From Streptomyces sp. NBC_01351 (GTDB lineage: Bacteria > Actinomycetota > Actinomycetes > Streptomycetales > Streptomycetaceae): a DNA stretch of 64,000 bases. The notes beneath the pieces were generated by a model that did not search any database, had not been told where the DNA came from, and was given only the letters and a program-made list of their open reading frames with translations. The translations under genes were made by a program, and so were the position numbers. Below are positions 50,607 to 60,287 of this stretch, piece after piece. The DNA is taken from NCBI RefSeq assembly GCF_036237315.1, contig NZ_CP108356.1, positions 2,352,501 to 2,416,500 on the forward strand, in the 5' to 3' direction. Position 1 is the stretch's first letter. Every line of letters begins with the position of its first letter.

Positions 50607-52568
50607 TCAGCGGATGGGACGGTGGACGTTTTTCCGGGTGGAGGGGCCGGGGGTGGCGTCCGCGATCCAGGGGCCGTCTCCGGACGGGTCGATGATCCCC
50701 TCCTCCAGCCAGGCGTAGGTCCCGGTGAGGACGCCCGCGACGACCTTGCGGTCGAGGTCGTCGGTGTTGGACCAGAGCCGGCCGAAGAGCTCCTCGACGC
50801 GCAGCCGGGACTGTTCGCAGAAGGCGTCGGCGAGCTGGTAGGCCTCGCGGCCGTGTTCTCCGGTGGCGCGCAGGTGCTCGGCGCGGACGCAGGCCGCGCT
50901 CATCGCGAAGAGTTCGGCGCCGATGTCGACAATGCGGCCGAGGAAGCCCTGTTTGGTCTCCATCCGGCCCTGCCAGCGGGACATCGCGTAGAAGGTGGAG
51001 CGGGCGAGTTTGCGGGAGCCGCGTTCCACGTAGCGCAGGTGGGTGGCGAGGTCGGGGTGGCCGGTGGGGTGGAAGGCCCGGTAGGTCCCGGGGACCTGGC
51101 CTGCGCCGGTGGCGAGCTTGGGCAGCCAGCGGGCGTAGAACCCGGCGGCGCGGGCGCCGGCCTTCGCCTTGTCGCCGAGCGCCTTCTCCGGGTCGATGAG
51201 GTCGCCCGCCACGGACAGGTGGGCGTCGACGGCCTCGCGGGCGATCAGCAGGTGCATGATCTCCGTCGAGCCCTCGAAGATCCGGTTGATGCGCAGGTCG
51301 CGGAGCATCTGTTCGGCGGGGACGGCGCGCTCGCCGCGGGCGGCCAGGGACTCGGCGGTCTCGAAGCCGCGGCCGCCGCGGATCTGGACCAGCTCGTCGG
51401 CCATCAGACAGGCCATCTCGGAGCCGTAGAGCTTCGCGAGGGCGGCCTCGATGCGGATGTCGTTGCGGTCCTCGTCGGCCATCTGGGAGGCGAGGTCGAC
51501 GACCGCTTCGAGGGCGAAGGTGGTGGCGGCGATGAAGGAGATCTTCGCGCCGACGGCCTCGTGCTCGGCGACGGGCCGCCCCCACTGCTCGCGCTCCCCG
51601 GACCACTCGCGCGCGATCTTCAGGCACCACTTCCCGGCGCCGACGCACATCGCGGGCAGCGACAGCCGGCCGGTGTTCAGGGTGGTCAGCGCGATCTTGA
51701 GGCCGGCCCCCTCGGCGCCGATGCGCTGGGCGGCGTCCACCCTGACCTGATGGAAGCGGGTGACGCCGTTCTCCAGGCCGCGCAGGCCCATGAAGGCGTT
51801 GCGGTGCTCGACGGTGATGCCGGGCGAGTCGGCCTCGACGACGAAGGCGGTGATCCCTCCGCGGTGGCCCTCGCTCTTCGGGACCCGGGCCATGACGACG
51901 AGCAGGTCCGCGACGACCCCGTTGGTGGTCCACAGCTTCACGCCGTCGAGGACGTACGCGGCCTCCCCGTCCGGGACCGCCGTGGTGGCCAGGCGGGCCG
52001 GGTCGGAGCCGACGTCCGGCTCCGTGAGGAGGAAGGCGCTGATGGCGGTGGTGGCGCAGCGCGGCAGGTAGGCATCCTTCTGCTCCTGCGTGCCGAACAT
52101 CTTCAGCGGCTGCGGCACGCCGATGGACTGGTGCGCGGAGAGCAGGGCGCCGATGGCCGGGCTGACGGAGCCGACGAGGGCGAGGGCCTTGTTGTAGTAG
52201 ACCTGGGTCAGGCCGAGGCCCCCGTACTTGGGGTCGATCTTCATGCCGAGGGCGCCGAGCTCTTTGAGCCCGCGCACGGTCTCGTCGGGGATCTTCGCCT
52301 CGCGCTCGATGCGCGCTCCGTCGATGGAGGTTTCACAGAACTCCCGCAGCCGGGCCAGGAAGGCCTCGCCGCGCCGGACGTCCTCGTCGGCGGGGAGCGG
52401 GTGGGGGTGGATCAGGTCGAGCCGGAACCGTCCCAGGAACAGCTCCTTGGCGAAGCTGGGCTTGCGCCAGTCCTGTTCCCGGGCCGCTTCCGCGACCTGC
52501 CGTGCCTCGCGCTCGGTCACCTTGGGCGGTACTGGCCGTGCGGGCTGTGCGGGCTGTGTTGCGGACAT
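50607..52568 (-). CDS. Long-chain-type acyl-CoA dehydrogenase
   Basis: The 653-residue flavoprotein resembles VLCAD/FadE-like dehydrogenases of fatty acid oxidation. It shows the FAD-binding LLTEPDVGSDPA, the KLWTTNGVVADL strand, and the catalytic Glu region RIFEGSTEIMHLLIARE. A C-terminal extension of about 200 helical residues accounts for the length. ATG at 52568 follows GGAGAGG; a GTG four codons upstream is an alternative. It is divergent from the surface-protein gene. Confidence 0.93.
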   Translation of the reverse strand: MSATQPAQPARPVPPKVTEREARQVAEAAREQDWRKPSFAKELFLGRFRLDLIHPHPLPADEDVRRGEAFLARLREFCETSIDGARIEREAKIPDETVRGLKELGALGMKIDPKYGGLGLTQVYYNKALALVGSVSPAIGALLSAHQSIGVPQPLKMFGTQEQKDAYLPRCATTAISAFLLTEPDVGSDPARLATTAVPDGEAAYVLDGVKLWTTNGVVADLLVVMARVPKSEGHRGGITAFVVEADSPGITVEHRNAFMGLRGLENGVTRFHQVRVDAAQRIGAEGAGLKIALTTLNTGRLSLPAMCVGAGKWCLKIAREWSGEREQWGRPVAEHEAVGAKISFIAATTFALEAVVDLASQMADEDRNDIRIEAALAKLYGSEMACLMADELVQIRGGRGFETAESLAARGERAVPAEQMLRDLRINRIFEGSTEIMHLLIAREAVDAHLSVAGDLIDPEKALGDKAKAGARAAGFYARWLPKLATGAGQVPGTYRAFHPTGHPDLATHLRYVERGSRKLARSTFYAMSRWQGRMETKQGFLGRIVDIGAELFAMSAACVRAEHLRATGEHGREAYQLADAFCEQSRLRVEELFGRLWSNTDDLDRKVVAGVLTGTYAWLEEGIIDPSGDGPWIADATPGPSTRKNVHRPIR

Positions 52569-52825
52569 GAGCGGGCTCACCTCTCCGCCGGAGTCGGTGG
52601 AACCGGCCTACCGGCCGGTGCTACCTGTGAGTCGTACCCGTTTCGGGCCGCGGGGAAAAGAAGCGCGGCCGCAGCCCCGCACAAGTCCCTGCGATGCGGC
52701 TCACACGGCACCCGCACGGTCAGGCTCTTTACCAGGGCATTAGTCTGAGCCTGTTCAAAACGATGTTGATCAGCCCCGGGGGGGATGCGCGCCGCGCACC
52801 TGGGGCTCATGAGGGGGAACCACAC

Positions 52826-54232
52826 ATGAAGTTCAGGCTCCAGCACATGGCTGTCGTGGCCGCCGCCGCGGTGGTCGGTCCGACCGTGCTCATGGCGACT
52901 CCGGCGATGGCCAACGAGGTGCAGAACCCGGCCGTCACCACTCCGGACGCCGAGCCGAAGGACGACACGGCTCCGGAGAGCGGGGAGCCGGTCACGCAGC
53001 CCGAGGCCGGGCAGCCGGAGGCCGGACAGCCCGCGCCCGAGCCTGGGCAGCCGGAGGCCGGACAGCCCGAGGCCGGACAGCCGCAGGCTCCGAAGGATGA
53101 GACGAAGCCCGGCGCCGCCGAAGAGCAGAACGCGGCGCAGGCTCCGTCAATGACGCTGACCGGGCTTCCCCAGGAGTTCAAGGCGGGCAGCGACTGGCGG
53201 GAGTTCTCCCTCCACGTCGACAACTCGGGCCGTGCGAAGGCCGACGACTACTCGCTCGAACTCGCCCTCTGGACCCTCGACACGCTCGCATGGGAGGCCG
53301 AGGACATCCAGACGGAGGTCTACGCCCCCAACGCCGCCGGCACCTGGGGCTGGCAGAAGATCGAGGCGTACGGCTCGGAAGAGGCGTACAGCTTCGCCGT
53401 CGCCGACGTCGACATCGAGGCGAACGAGGTCTTCGACCTCAAGCTCCGCATGAAGTTCGCCAAGGACACCCCCGCCAGCAAGTTCTCCCTGAGCACGACG
53501 GCCGAGGGCGGGTCCGCGGACCGCGTCCGCTACCTGTCCAAGGTGACCGCCGCCCCGAAGTCGGACCACGAGGGCCCCAAGGTGGCACTGAAGGGCCTCC
53601 CGGAAGCCGGCCTCACGGCCGGCGGCGCGTGGCAGCCCCTCACCCTGAACGTCGACAACACCGGCAACGAGGCGTTCGACCGGTACGGCTTCCGGGTCCT
53701 CTTCTTCAACTCCGGCGACTCCCTCAAGGCGAAGCAGGTGGAGTTCGAGGTCTGGGACGGCGCCAACTGGGTCGGGGTTGAGAACAACCCCGCCAACCAC
53801 GGCTTCGTCATGGACTTCGAGCGCGCTGTCGGCAAGGACGCGAAGTTCGACATCCAGCTGCGGGTCAAGATCGCGCCGGACGCCCCGCTCGGCGAGGCCA
53901 TCCTCGTCATCGACGCGAGCTACGACGACGACATCATGTCCAACCTGATCTACGTCGAGACGTCGATCCACGCCCCGGGCACCGACCCGGGCACCAACCC
54001 GGGCGGCGGGGGCGAGTCCGGCGGCGACACCGGTAACCAGCCCAAGCCCGACGGCGGTGCCGCCCCGATCGTCGACCAGGGCGCCGGTACCACCGCCGGC
54101 ACCGGCGGTCAGCTCGCCGCCACCGGCTCCGACCCGGCCACCACGTGGGCCCTCGGCGGCGCCGGCGTGGCCCTCGCCATGGGCGCCGCGCTCGTCGCGG
54201 GCACCGGCAAGCGCCGCCGCCCCACCGCGTAA
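52826..54232 (+). CDS. LAxTG-anchored surface protein with duplicated domain
   Basis: The 468-residue protein has a signal peptide (cut after AMA at about residue 29), a Pro-rich PEAGQP repeat stretch (59-86), two related domains (about 108-240 and 252-385), and a Gly/Pro linker. The C-terminal sorting signal is LAATG at 430-434, a hydrophobic helix and KRRRP. LAxTG is the substrate type of class E sortases in Streptomyces, so the protein is probably linked to the cell wall. The domains open alike (MTLTGLP and VALKGLP, then SLHVDNSG and TLNVDNTG). The binding function is unknown. Confidence 0.9.
   Translation: MKFRLQHMAVVAAAAVVGPTVLMATPAMANEVQNPAVTTPDAEPKDDTAPESGEPVTQPEAGQPEAGQPAPEPGQPEAGQPEAGQPQAPKDETKPGAAEEQNAAQAPSMTLTGLPQEFKAGSDWREFSLHVDNSGRAKADDYSLELALWTLDTLAWEAEDIQTEVYAPNAAGTWGWQKIEAYGSEEAYSFAVADVDIEANEVFDLKLRMKFAKDTPASKFSLSTTAEGGSADRVRYLSKVTAAPKSDHEGPKVALKGLPEAGLTAGGAWQPLTLNVDNTGNEAFDRYGFRVLFFNSGDSLKAKQVEFEVWDGANWVGVENNPANHGFVMDFERAVGKDAKFDIQLRVKIAPDAPLGEAILVIDASYDDDIMSNLIYVETSIHAPGTDPGTNPGGGGESGGDTGNQPKPDGGAAPIVDQGAGTTAGTGGQLAATGSDPATTWALGGAGVALAMGAALVAGTGKRRRPTA
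52995..53090 (+). repeat. PEAGQP coding repeats
   Basis: About seven imperfect 15-18-bp units read as QPEAG or its variants in the wall-proximal Pro-rich stretch of the LAxTG protein. Copy number is likely to vary. Confidence 0.75.
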
Positions 54233-54243
54233 GCCCCGAATGC

Positions 54244-54280
54244 GAAACGCCCGTACGACACGTCGTCGTACGGGCGTTTC
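54244..54280 (+). terminator. Terminator of the LAxTG gene
   Basis: GAAACGCCCGTACGA at 54244-54258 pairs perfectly with TCGTACGGGCGTTTC at 54266-54280, twelve bases after the stop codon. The run of T at the end of the second arm helps termination on the plus strand. Confidence 0.85.
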
Positions 54281-54308
54281 GGCGTTGCGGAGCGGGTGGA
54301 AAAGAAAG

Positions 54309-54345
54309 ACGGCCGGAGCCCCCGCACAGTAGGCTCCGGCCGTCG
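54309..54345 (-). terminator. Terminator of the aldehyde dehydrogenase gene
   Basis: GACGGCCGGAGCC at 54309-54321 pairs with GGCTCCGGCCGTC at 54333-54345, 20 bp after the dehydrogenase stop on the minus strand. It is followed on that strand by T-rich sequence (TCTTTCTTTT), a near-classical intrinsic terminator. Confidence 0.85.
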
Positions 54346-54364
54346 GCTCTATGGCCGTACGAGA

Positions 54365-55810
54365 TCAGATGTCGAGGCCGGTCAGGACCAGGACCCGCTC
54401 GTACGTGTAGTCGTCCATCGCGTAGCGGACGCCCTCGCGGCCCACGCCGGACTGCTTGACGCCGCCGTACGGCATCTGGTCGGCGCGGTAGGACGGCGCG
54501 TCGCCGATGATCACACCGCCGACCTCGAGCTCGCGGTGGGCGCGGAAGGCGACCTGGATGTCGCGGGTGAAGACGCCGGTCTGCAGGCCGAACTTCGAGT
54601 CGTTGACGGCGGCGAAGGCCTCGTCGGTGTTCTCGACCTTCAGCAGGGTCAGGACCGGGCCGAAGACCTCCTCGGTGGCGAGCTTCACGCCGTCCGGGAC
54701 GTGCGCGATCACGGTGGGCTCGTACGAGGCACCCTCGCGCTTGCCGCCGGTGAGGAGCTTGGCTCCCGCGGACACGGCCTCGTCGACCCAGGACTCGACA
54801 CGCTTGGCGGCGTCCTCGGAGACGAGGGGGCCGACGTCGGTGGCGGAGTCGGACGGGTCGCCGGTGACCTGCGCCTGGACCTTCGTGACGACCTTCTCGA
54901 CGAGGCGGTCGTAGACGGAGGCGTCGGCGATCACGCGCTGCACGGAGATGCACGACTGGCCGGCCTGGTAGTTCGAGAAGGTCGCGATACGGGTCGCGGC
55001 CCAGTCGAGGTCGGCCTCGGAGGACCAGTCGTCCAGGACGACGGCCGCGGCGTTGCCGCCGAGCTCCAGGGTGCAGTGCTTGTGGGGCACCGACTGCTGG
55101 ATGGCGTAACCGACGGTGTCGGAACCGGTGAAGGAGATGACGGGGAGGCGCTCGTCCTTGACCAGGGCCGGCATCTTGTCGTTCGCGACCGGCAGGACCG
55201 ACCAGGAACCGGCCGGGAGGTCGGTCTCGGCGAGCAGCTCGCCCAGGATCAGCCCGGAGAGGGGCGTGGCCGGGGCGGGCTTGAGGATGATCGGCGCGCC
55301 GACGGCGATGGCGGGGGCCACCTTGTGGGCGCACAGGTTCAGCGGGAAGTTGAACGGCGCGATGCCGAGGACCGGACCCTTGACGAAGCGGCGGGTCAGG
55401 GCGAGACGGCCGACGCCACCGGCGTCGGTGTCGAGGCGCTGGGCGTCTCCGCCGTTGAAGCGGCGGGCCTCTTCGGCGGCGAAGCGGAACACGGACACCG
55501 CACGGCCGACCTCACCGCGGGCCCACTTGACGGGCTTGCCGTTCTCGGCGGAGATCAGCTGGGCGATCTCCTCGGTGCGCTCGGCGAGCCGCTTGGACAC
55601 GTGGTCCAGGGCGGCGGCCCGTACGTGGGCGGGGGTCGCGGAGAACTCCGCCGTCACGGCGTACGCCGCGGCCACGGCCTCTTCGACCTGTGCGTCAGTG
55701 GGCACGCTGACGGTGCCGACGAGGCGTCCGTCCCACGGGGAGTGGACGTCGAAGCTGTCCTCGCCGGAGGCCTGGCGGCCGGCGAGCCAGAAGGCGTGGG
55801 TGGAAGTCAT
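54365..55810 (-). CDS. NAD(P)-dependent aldehyde dehydrogenase
   Basis: The 481-residue enzyme oxidises an aldehyde to the acid. It has the catalytic Glu in LELGGNA (E249) and Cys in AGQSCISVQ (C287), the APFNFPLNL cofactor region, and PYGGVKQSG near the end. The substrate is not fixed by sequence. The nearby PucR regulator and gabT make a semialdehyde such as succinic semialdehyde plausible. ATG at 55810 gives a normal N terminus; the longer upstream frame is low-quality sequence. Confidence 0.92.
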   Translation of the reverse strand: MTSTHAFWLAGRQASGEDSFDVHSPWDGRLVGTVSVPTDAQVEEAVAAAYAVTAEFSATPAHVRAAALDHVSKRLAERTEEIAQLISAENGKPVKWARGEVGRAVSVFRFAAEEARRFNGGDAQRLDTDAGGVGRLALTRRFVKGPVLGIAPFNFPLNLCAHKVAPAIAVGAPIILKPAPATPLSGLILGELLAETDLPAGSWSVLPVANDKMPALVKDERLPVISFTGSDTVGYAIQQSVPHKHCTLELGGNAAAVVLDDWSSEADLDWAATRIATFSNYQAGQSCISVQRVIADASVYDRLVEKVVTKVQAQVTGDPSDSATDVGPLVSEDAAKRVESWVDEAVSAGAKLLTGGKREGASYEPTVIAHVPDGVKLATEEVFGPVLTLLKVENTDEAFAAVNDSKFGLQTGVFTRDIQVAFRAHRELEVGGVIIGDAPSYRADQMPYGGVKQSGVGREGVRYAMDDYTYERVLVLTGLDI

Positions 55811-55975
55811 GCGAATCCCGGCCCTTCGGAGTGTGCGGTGGGGTCCTTGTCCCCTCCACCGTAGGACTCCGGCGGGGATTCGGCGTTTATCCCTCGTGGA
55901 GCGGCGGGCCGCCGGGCTTCGCCGCTTTGTCACTGTCGTCCCCGCGGGTCCCCTGCTGGGGGCCCGGACGGGAGG

Positions 55976-57556
55976 CTACGACGGGATCGAGGAGGCCTTG
56001 AGGGCGAGCCACAGTTCCATGCGGACGTCCGGGTCCTCCAGGGAGCGGCCGAGGATCTCCTCGACGCGCTTCATCCGGTAGCGCAGGGTGTGGCGGTGGA
56101 CGCCGAGGTCGGCTGCGGCCGCGTCCCACTGGCCGTGCCGGGAGAGCCAGGCCTGGAGGGAGGCCACCAGGTCGCCCCGGCCCGTCGCGTCGTGTTCCCG
56201 CAGGGCCCGCAGCGTGCCGTCGGCGAAGGCCCGTACGGCGTCGTCGGCGAGCAGCGGCAGGACGGAGCCCGCCGCCATGTCCTCGTGCTCCACCAGGGGG
56301 CGCCCACGCCGGCGGGCCACCGCGAGGGCCTGGTCGGCCTGCTTCAATGCGGCCGCGACGTTGCCCGGTCCGGCCGGCGCGGACAGGCCGACCACCAGTT
56401 CGTCGGGCTCCGGCCCGCTCGTGTCCCGGCCGCGCCGGGCCTCCAGGGCCTCCGCGTGGTCCACGCACGCCTGCACGGCCGAACCCGTGTCGGCGGCCAG
56501 CACCACGAGCCGGCCCGGCTCGGGCACCACCAGCAGCGTCTCGCCCGTGCGGGCGGCCGCCGACTCCACCGCGTCGGCCAGCAGCGCCAGGCCCTCCGGC
56601 TGGGCCGTGCCGGGGAGTGCCGGTTCGGCCACGATCAGCCGGAAGGGGGCCTCCAACAGCGCCCCGTACAGGTCCCCGGCCACGGACCGCGCGTGCTCCG
56701 CCTCCCCGGCCAGCAGCATCCGCAGCACCGCCGCCCCGAGCCGGGACTCGGCGTCGTGCAGGGAGCGGGAGCGCTCGGTGGTGAGGGTGAGGAGGGCGAC
56801 GGCGGAGTGCACGGCGTACCGCTCGGCCGTGCCCAGCGGCGCGGCGGTGCCCACGGCCAGGGCACCGCGCGCCCGCCGCCCGGTGCCCAGCGACTGGAGC
56901 TCGACGCGGTCCTCCGCGCCGCCGACCACCGCGCTGGCGGGCGCGGGCCGGTCCCGCAGCCGCTCCACGTCGGGGGTGAGGCGGGCGGCGCGGCGGGCGG
57001 CCCAGTCGGGGGCGGCCGCGACGACGGCGCCCGAAGTGTCGTAGAGCGCGGCCCAGCCGTGCACGTGCGCGGCCAGCTTCGTGAGCAGCTCGGCGGGCCC
57101 GTCGGCGGACAGCGCGGCCCGCGTCAGCTCGCGCTGCGCCTCGAAGCCGGCGGTGACGGCCCGGTACTGGTCCGCCGCGAGGGCCGCGGAGACGGCCTTG
57201 CTGATCGCTAGGAAGGGGGTCCGGCGGGGTACCTCCAGCAGCGGCATGTCCTCGGCCTTCGCGGCCTCGACCAGGGCCTCGGGGACCGCCTCGTAGTTGA
57301 CCCCGATGGCGAATCCGATGCCGACGACCCCGGCCGCGCCGAGGCGGCGTACGTAGCGGAGCATCTCCTGCGGATCCTCCGCGTCCAGCTTCATCGCGGT
57401 GATCAGCAGCAGCTCACCGCCCTCCATGTAGGGGACGGGGTCGGCGAGCTCGCTGACGTGGGCCCAGCGCACGGGGGTGTCGAGTCGGGTCTCCCCCGCC
57501 CTGACGCTGAGTTTGAGCGCCGAGTGCTGGACGAGCGAGGCGAGGGTGAGCGGCAT
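55976..57556 (-). CDS. PucR-family transcriptional regulator
   Basis: The 526-residue protein has the N-terminal PucR domain (VRWAHVSELADPVPYMEGGELLLIT, then PLLEVPRRTPFLAIS), a middle GGDEF-like/GAF-type region, and the C-terminal PucR helix-turn-helix (LSRHGQWDAAAADLGVHRHTLRYRMKRVEEI). PucR proteins control purine, GABA or polyamine catabolism. The neighbours suggest it controls the aldehyde dehydrogenase 165 bp downstream and possibly gabT. The start ATG has only a weak ribosome site. Confidence 0.92.
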   Translation of the reverse strand: MPLTLASLVQHSALKLSVRAGETRLDTPVRWAHVSELADPVPYMEGGELLLITAMKLDAEDPQEMLRYVRRLGAAGVVGIGFAIGVNYEAVPEALVEAAKAEDMPLLEVPRRTPFLAISKAVSAALAADQYRAVTAGFEAQRELTRAALSADGPAELLTKLAAHVHGWAALYDTSGAVVAAAPDWAARRAARLTPDVERLRDRPAPASAVVGGAEDRVELQSLGTGRRARGALAVGTAAPLGTAERYAVHSAVALLTLTTERSRSLHDAESRLGAAVLRMLLAGEAEHARSVAGDLYGALLEAPFRLIVAEPALPGTAQPEGLALLADAVESAAARTGETLLVVPEPGRLVVLAADTGSAVQACVDHAEALEARRGRDTSGPEPDELVVGLSAPAGPGNVAAALKQADQALAVARRRGRPLVEHEDMAAGSVLPLLADDAVRAFADGTLRALREHDATGRGDLVASLQAWLSRHGQWDAAAADLGVHRHTLRYRMKRVEEILGRSLEDPDVRMELWLALKASSIPS

Positions 57557-57717
57557 CGGTTACCAGGGGCCTTTGGCGGGAGGGGCGGCGGAGGGGGCTG
57601 AACGGCAGACTCACGGACAGAGGCGTACAGAGCACCAGAACGACCGCAGGGGCTTTTCGCCGTGCCGTATGAACGGCTCCCCTCGATTCTGCCACCTCGT
57701 ACGGGTCCGGGCTCGGG

Positions 57718-60051
57718 TCAGGCCGATCCGGCCAGCCGCACCAGCAGCGGCGCCGCCCGTTCCCCGCGGACCGAGGTCAGCGAGAGCACGGCGGACCCCG
57801 GCGGCACGGCGTGCGCGAGGTCCGAGGCGGACCAGCGTTCGCGCTCCACCTGGCGCACGGTCACCGCGTCCGTGGTGACGGCCTTGCCGGTGACGAGCTT
57901 GCGGAAGGCGTGCACGGCCCGGGTCAGCGGCTGGTCGGCGAAGACGGTGCGGTGGGTGACGTCGCGGGTCTCCACCCACTCGGTGCCCCAGGCCTCGGCA
58001 AAGCGCTTGCCGTCCCAGGTGGTGACCCCGGAGAAGGCCATCCGGCAGCCGACCGCGCCGAGCAGCGGAGTGCGCAGCGCATCCGGTACGTCGTCCAGCG
58101 TGCGCAGCGTGAGCAGGACCCCGGCGTTCGCGGAGCGCAGCCGCTGTACGCCGCGCACGGTCTCCGGGGTCAGGGTGTGGGAGGCGTCGTCGAAGGCGAG
58201 GAAGGCGAAGAGGGAGCGGTCGGTGCGGGCGGCCGCGGCGGCGTTGAACTGGGCGAGCAGCAGCCGGGCCAGCATCCGGGAGGCGTCGGCGTGCCCGCGC
58301 TCGGGCAGGTCGACGCGGACCCGGATCGGGTGCTCCAGGGCGCGCATCGAGAAGGGCCGCCCCTGGCCGGTGGTGTCGAAGAAGCCTGCGAAGGCGGGCC
58401 GGTCCAGCAGTGCCACCCGGTCGGCGAGGGCCGGCCCGGGATCGCCGTGGGCCCCGTACTGGCGTTCCCGGGCGTCGAGCTCGCGGAGCATGGCGTGCGC
58501 GCCGGCGTCTTCCAGGGCACGGCGCAGCCCGGCGAGGGCGGGCTGCACCTGGTCGAGCAGCTCGCGCAGCTCGGACACGGCGGGGAAACGGCCGTACGCC
58601 GCCCGGAAGGGCCCGAGGAGCTGGGCGAGGGCGGTCGCGGCGCGGCGCACGTCGATCCCGGGGACGTCCCCGACGAAGGCCTCGGCGAGTAGCGTGGCGG
58701 CCTCGTCGGGGTCGGTGCTGCCGCCGTAGAGGTCGAGGTCGTAGACGGAGCCGGGGTCGCCGACGCGGACCACGACGTCGTAGGCCCCGTCCGGCCCGAG
58801 CTGCGCGCCGGCCGCCCCGACGGCGACGACGGCCGCCTGGCCGGCGAGCGCCTGCAGCGCGAGCGACTCGACGACGGGCCGCACGAGCCGCCCCGTCTTC
58901 CCGGCCCCGGAGGGCCCGACGGCGAGCAGGGAGGTGCCGAGCACGTCGGGATCGAGGGCGAGGCCGGTGCCGCGGCGGGCGTAGGGGTTGCGCGGCTCGT
59001 CCTCGACGGTGCCGAGCCGCACCTGTCGCACGAGCAGATCGTGCCGGGCCGCCCTGACGGGCAGGTCCCGCGCCCCGGAGGGGTGGGCGCAGGCGGCGGC
59101 GCCGTTGTCCCGGACGGCGTCGGTGAAGGCCCGCAGCCGCGAGGGGTCGACCCGCACGGACTCCCAGGCCCGCCGGATCCGCGCGTAGTCCACGTCGTTC
59201 ATCCGCCCGCCCCCGGCCTCGCCCTCCAGCCGGTCGGCGACTTCCCCGAGCCCGGCGGCCCGGACCTGCGGCCAGCGCGCGGGGTCGGCCCCGGAGGGTG
59301 CGGGCACCGGGGCGGTGGCGGCCTCGGGACGTCGGTCCGGGCCGGGTCTGCGGGCCAGCCGGGCGAAGAAGACGAGGACCGGCGCCAGGACCACCACGTA
59401 CACGAGGACGGTGACCAGCCCCTGCACCCCTGTGCTCATCCCCCCGTAGGGCAGGTGGCCACCGACGAGATTGAGGACCGGCACGGTCCTGGTCCAGATC
59501 AGCATCACGACGAACAGCGCGCCGGCCGCTGCACCGAGCACCCTGGAACGCGGGCCACGGGCCGCGACGAGCCGTTCGAAGGCCAGACCCCAGGAGCCGA
59601 GGCGGCTGAACCACACCACCAGCGCCCCGGTGACGAGCAGCATGTACGCCTGCAGGGCAGCAGCACCCGAGCCGTTCTTCGGCGTGCCGTCCAGCTCCCA
59701 CCAGTCGCGCGGGGTGAGGAGCTTCACCGGCAGGTCGGTGTACGGGATGTAGTTGTTGGTAATCAGGGACCAGACCAGCACGCACGCGAGGAAGGAGATG
59801 GCAGCCCCGCTGAGCAGTGACCGGTCGGTGGCGGTGTCCGCCTCGCTCCCCGTGCGAGGCACGTGGCCGAAGCGCCAGACGCCCGGTTCGGTCTGAGGGC
59901 GCGGGGTGCGCAGCCAGTCCGTGAGCGGGGCGGCGACGGCCGGCAAGTGCTGTGGCTTCGGCGGGGTCCCGAGGGGCGGCGGCGGGCCCGCCGGCCGGGG
60001 GACGTGACCCCGGCGGGTCGCCTGTCCGTCGTGCGTGTCCTCGGTGTCCAT
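57718..60051 (-). CDS. Membrane P-loop ATPase of VirD4/HerA type
   Basis: The 777-residue protein has a Pro-rich N terminus and four transmembrane helices between about residues 78 and 235 (SFLACVLVWSLI, AYMLLVTGALVVWF, RVLGAAAGALFVVMLIW, VLVYVVVLAPVLVFF). A cytoplasmic ATPase follows, with P-loop AVGPSGAGKT (about 375-384) and a Walker B-like FAFLAFDD. The layout recalls coupling proteins such as VirD4/TraG. No conjugation genes are near, so a chromosomal housekeeping or secretion role is as likely. The function is not recognised. Confidence 0.83.
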   Translation of the reverse strand: MDTEDTHDGQATRRGHVPRPAGPPPPLGTPPKPQHLPAVAAPLTDWLRTPRPQTEPGVWRFGHVPRTGSEADTATDRSLLSGAAISFLACVLVWSLITNNYIPYTDLPVKLLTPRDWWELDGTPKNGSGAAALQAYMLLVTGALVVWFSRLGSWGLAFERLVAARGPRSRVLGAAAGALFVVMLIWTRTVPVLNLVGGHLPYGGMSTGVQGLVTVLVYVVVLAPVLVFFARLARRPGPDRRPEAATAPVPAPSGADPARWPQVRAAGLGEVADRLEGEAGGGRMNDVDYARIRRAWESVRVDPSRLRAFTDAVRDNGAAACAHPSGARDLPVRAARHDLLVRQVRLGTVEDEPRNPYARRGTGLALDPDVLGTSLLAVGPSGAGKTGRLVRPVVESLALQALAGQAAVVAVGAAGAQLGPDGAYDVVVRVGDPGSVYDLDLYGGSTDPDEAATLLAEAFVGDVPGIDVRRAATALAQLLGPFRAAYGRFPAVSELRELLDQVQPALAGLRRALEDAGAHAMLRELDARERQYGAHGDPGPALADRVALLDRPAFAGFFDTTGQGRPFSMRALEHPIRVRVDLPERGHADASRMLARLLLAQFNAAAAARTDRSLFAFLAFDDASHTLTPETVRGVQRLRSANAGVLLTLRTLDDVPDALRTPLLGAVGCRMAFSGVTTWDGKRFAEAWGTEWVETRDVTHRTVFADQPLTRAVHAFRKLVTGKAVTTDAVTVRQVERERWSASDLAHAVPPGSAVLSLTSVRGERAAPLLVRLAGSA

Positions 60052-60287
60052 GAACCCCTGCCCCCTGCCAGTTCCGGTGCTGCGGCGCTCAATCTAGTGC
60101 CCGGCCCGCAACTGCCGCCCGTACCCGGTCATGATCCACAAGACACGCCCGCCGTCCCTCCTATGGCCGTCGCGGACAAGGACACGCAGGCATCACTCCC
60201 GAACGGAGCATGCAGGACCCCCTCTCCCGGGCCTAGCCTGCGGACAAAGACACAAGTGCGTCCGAAATCACCCCCAGGGAGCTCCCT

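Noticed and set aside
57718..60051. Integrated plasmid or actinomycete integrative element
   Set aside because: Only one VirD4-like ATPase is present. No integrase, Rep, Spd or Kor genes or att repeats are seen nearby.
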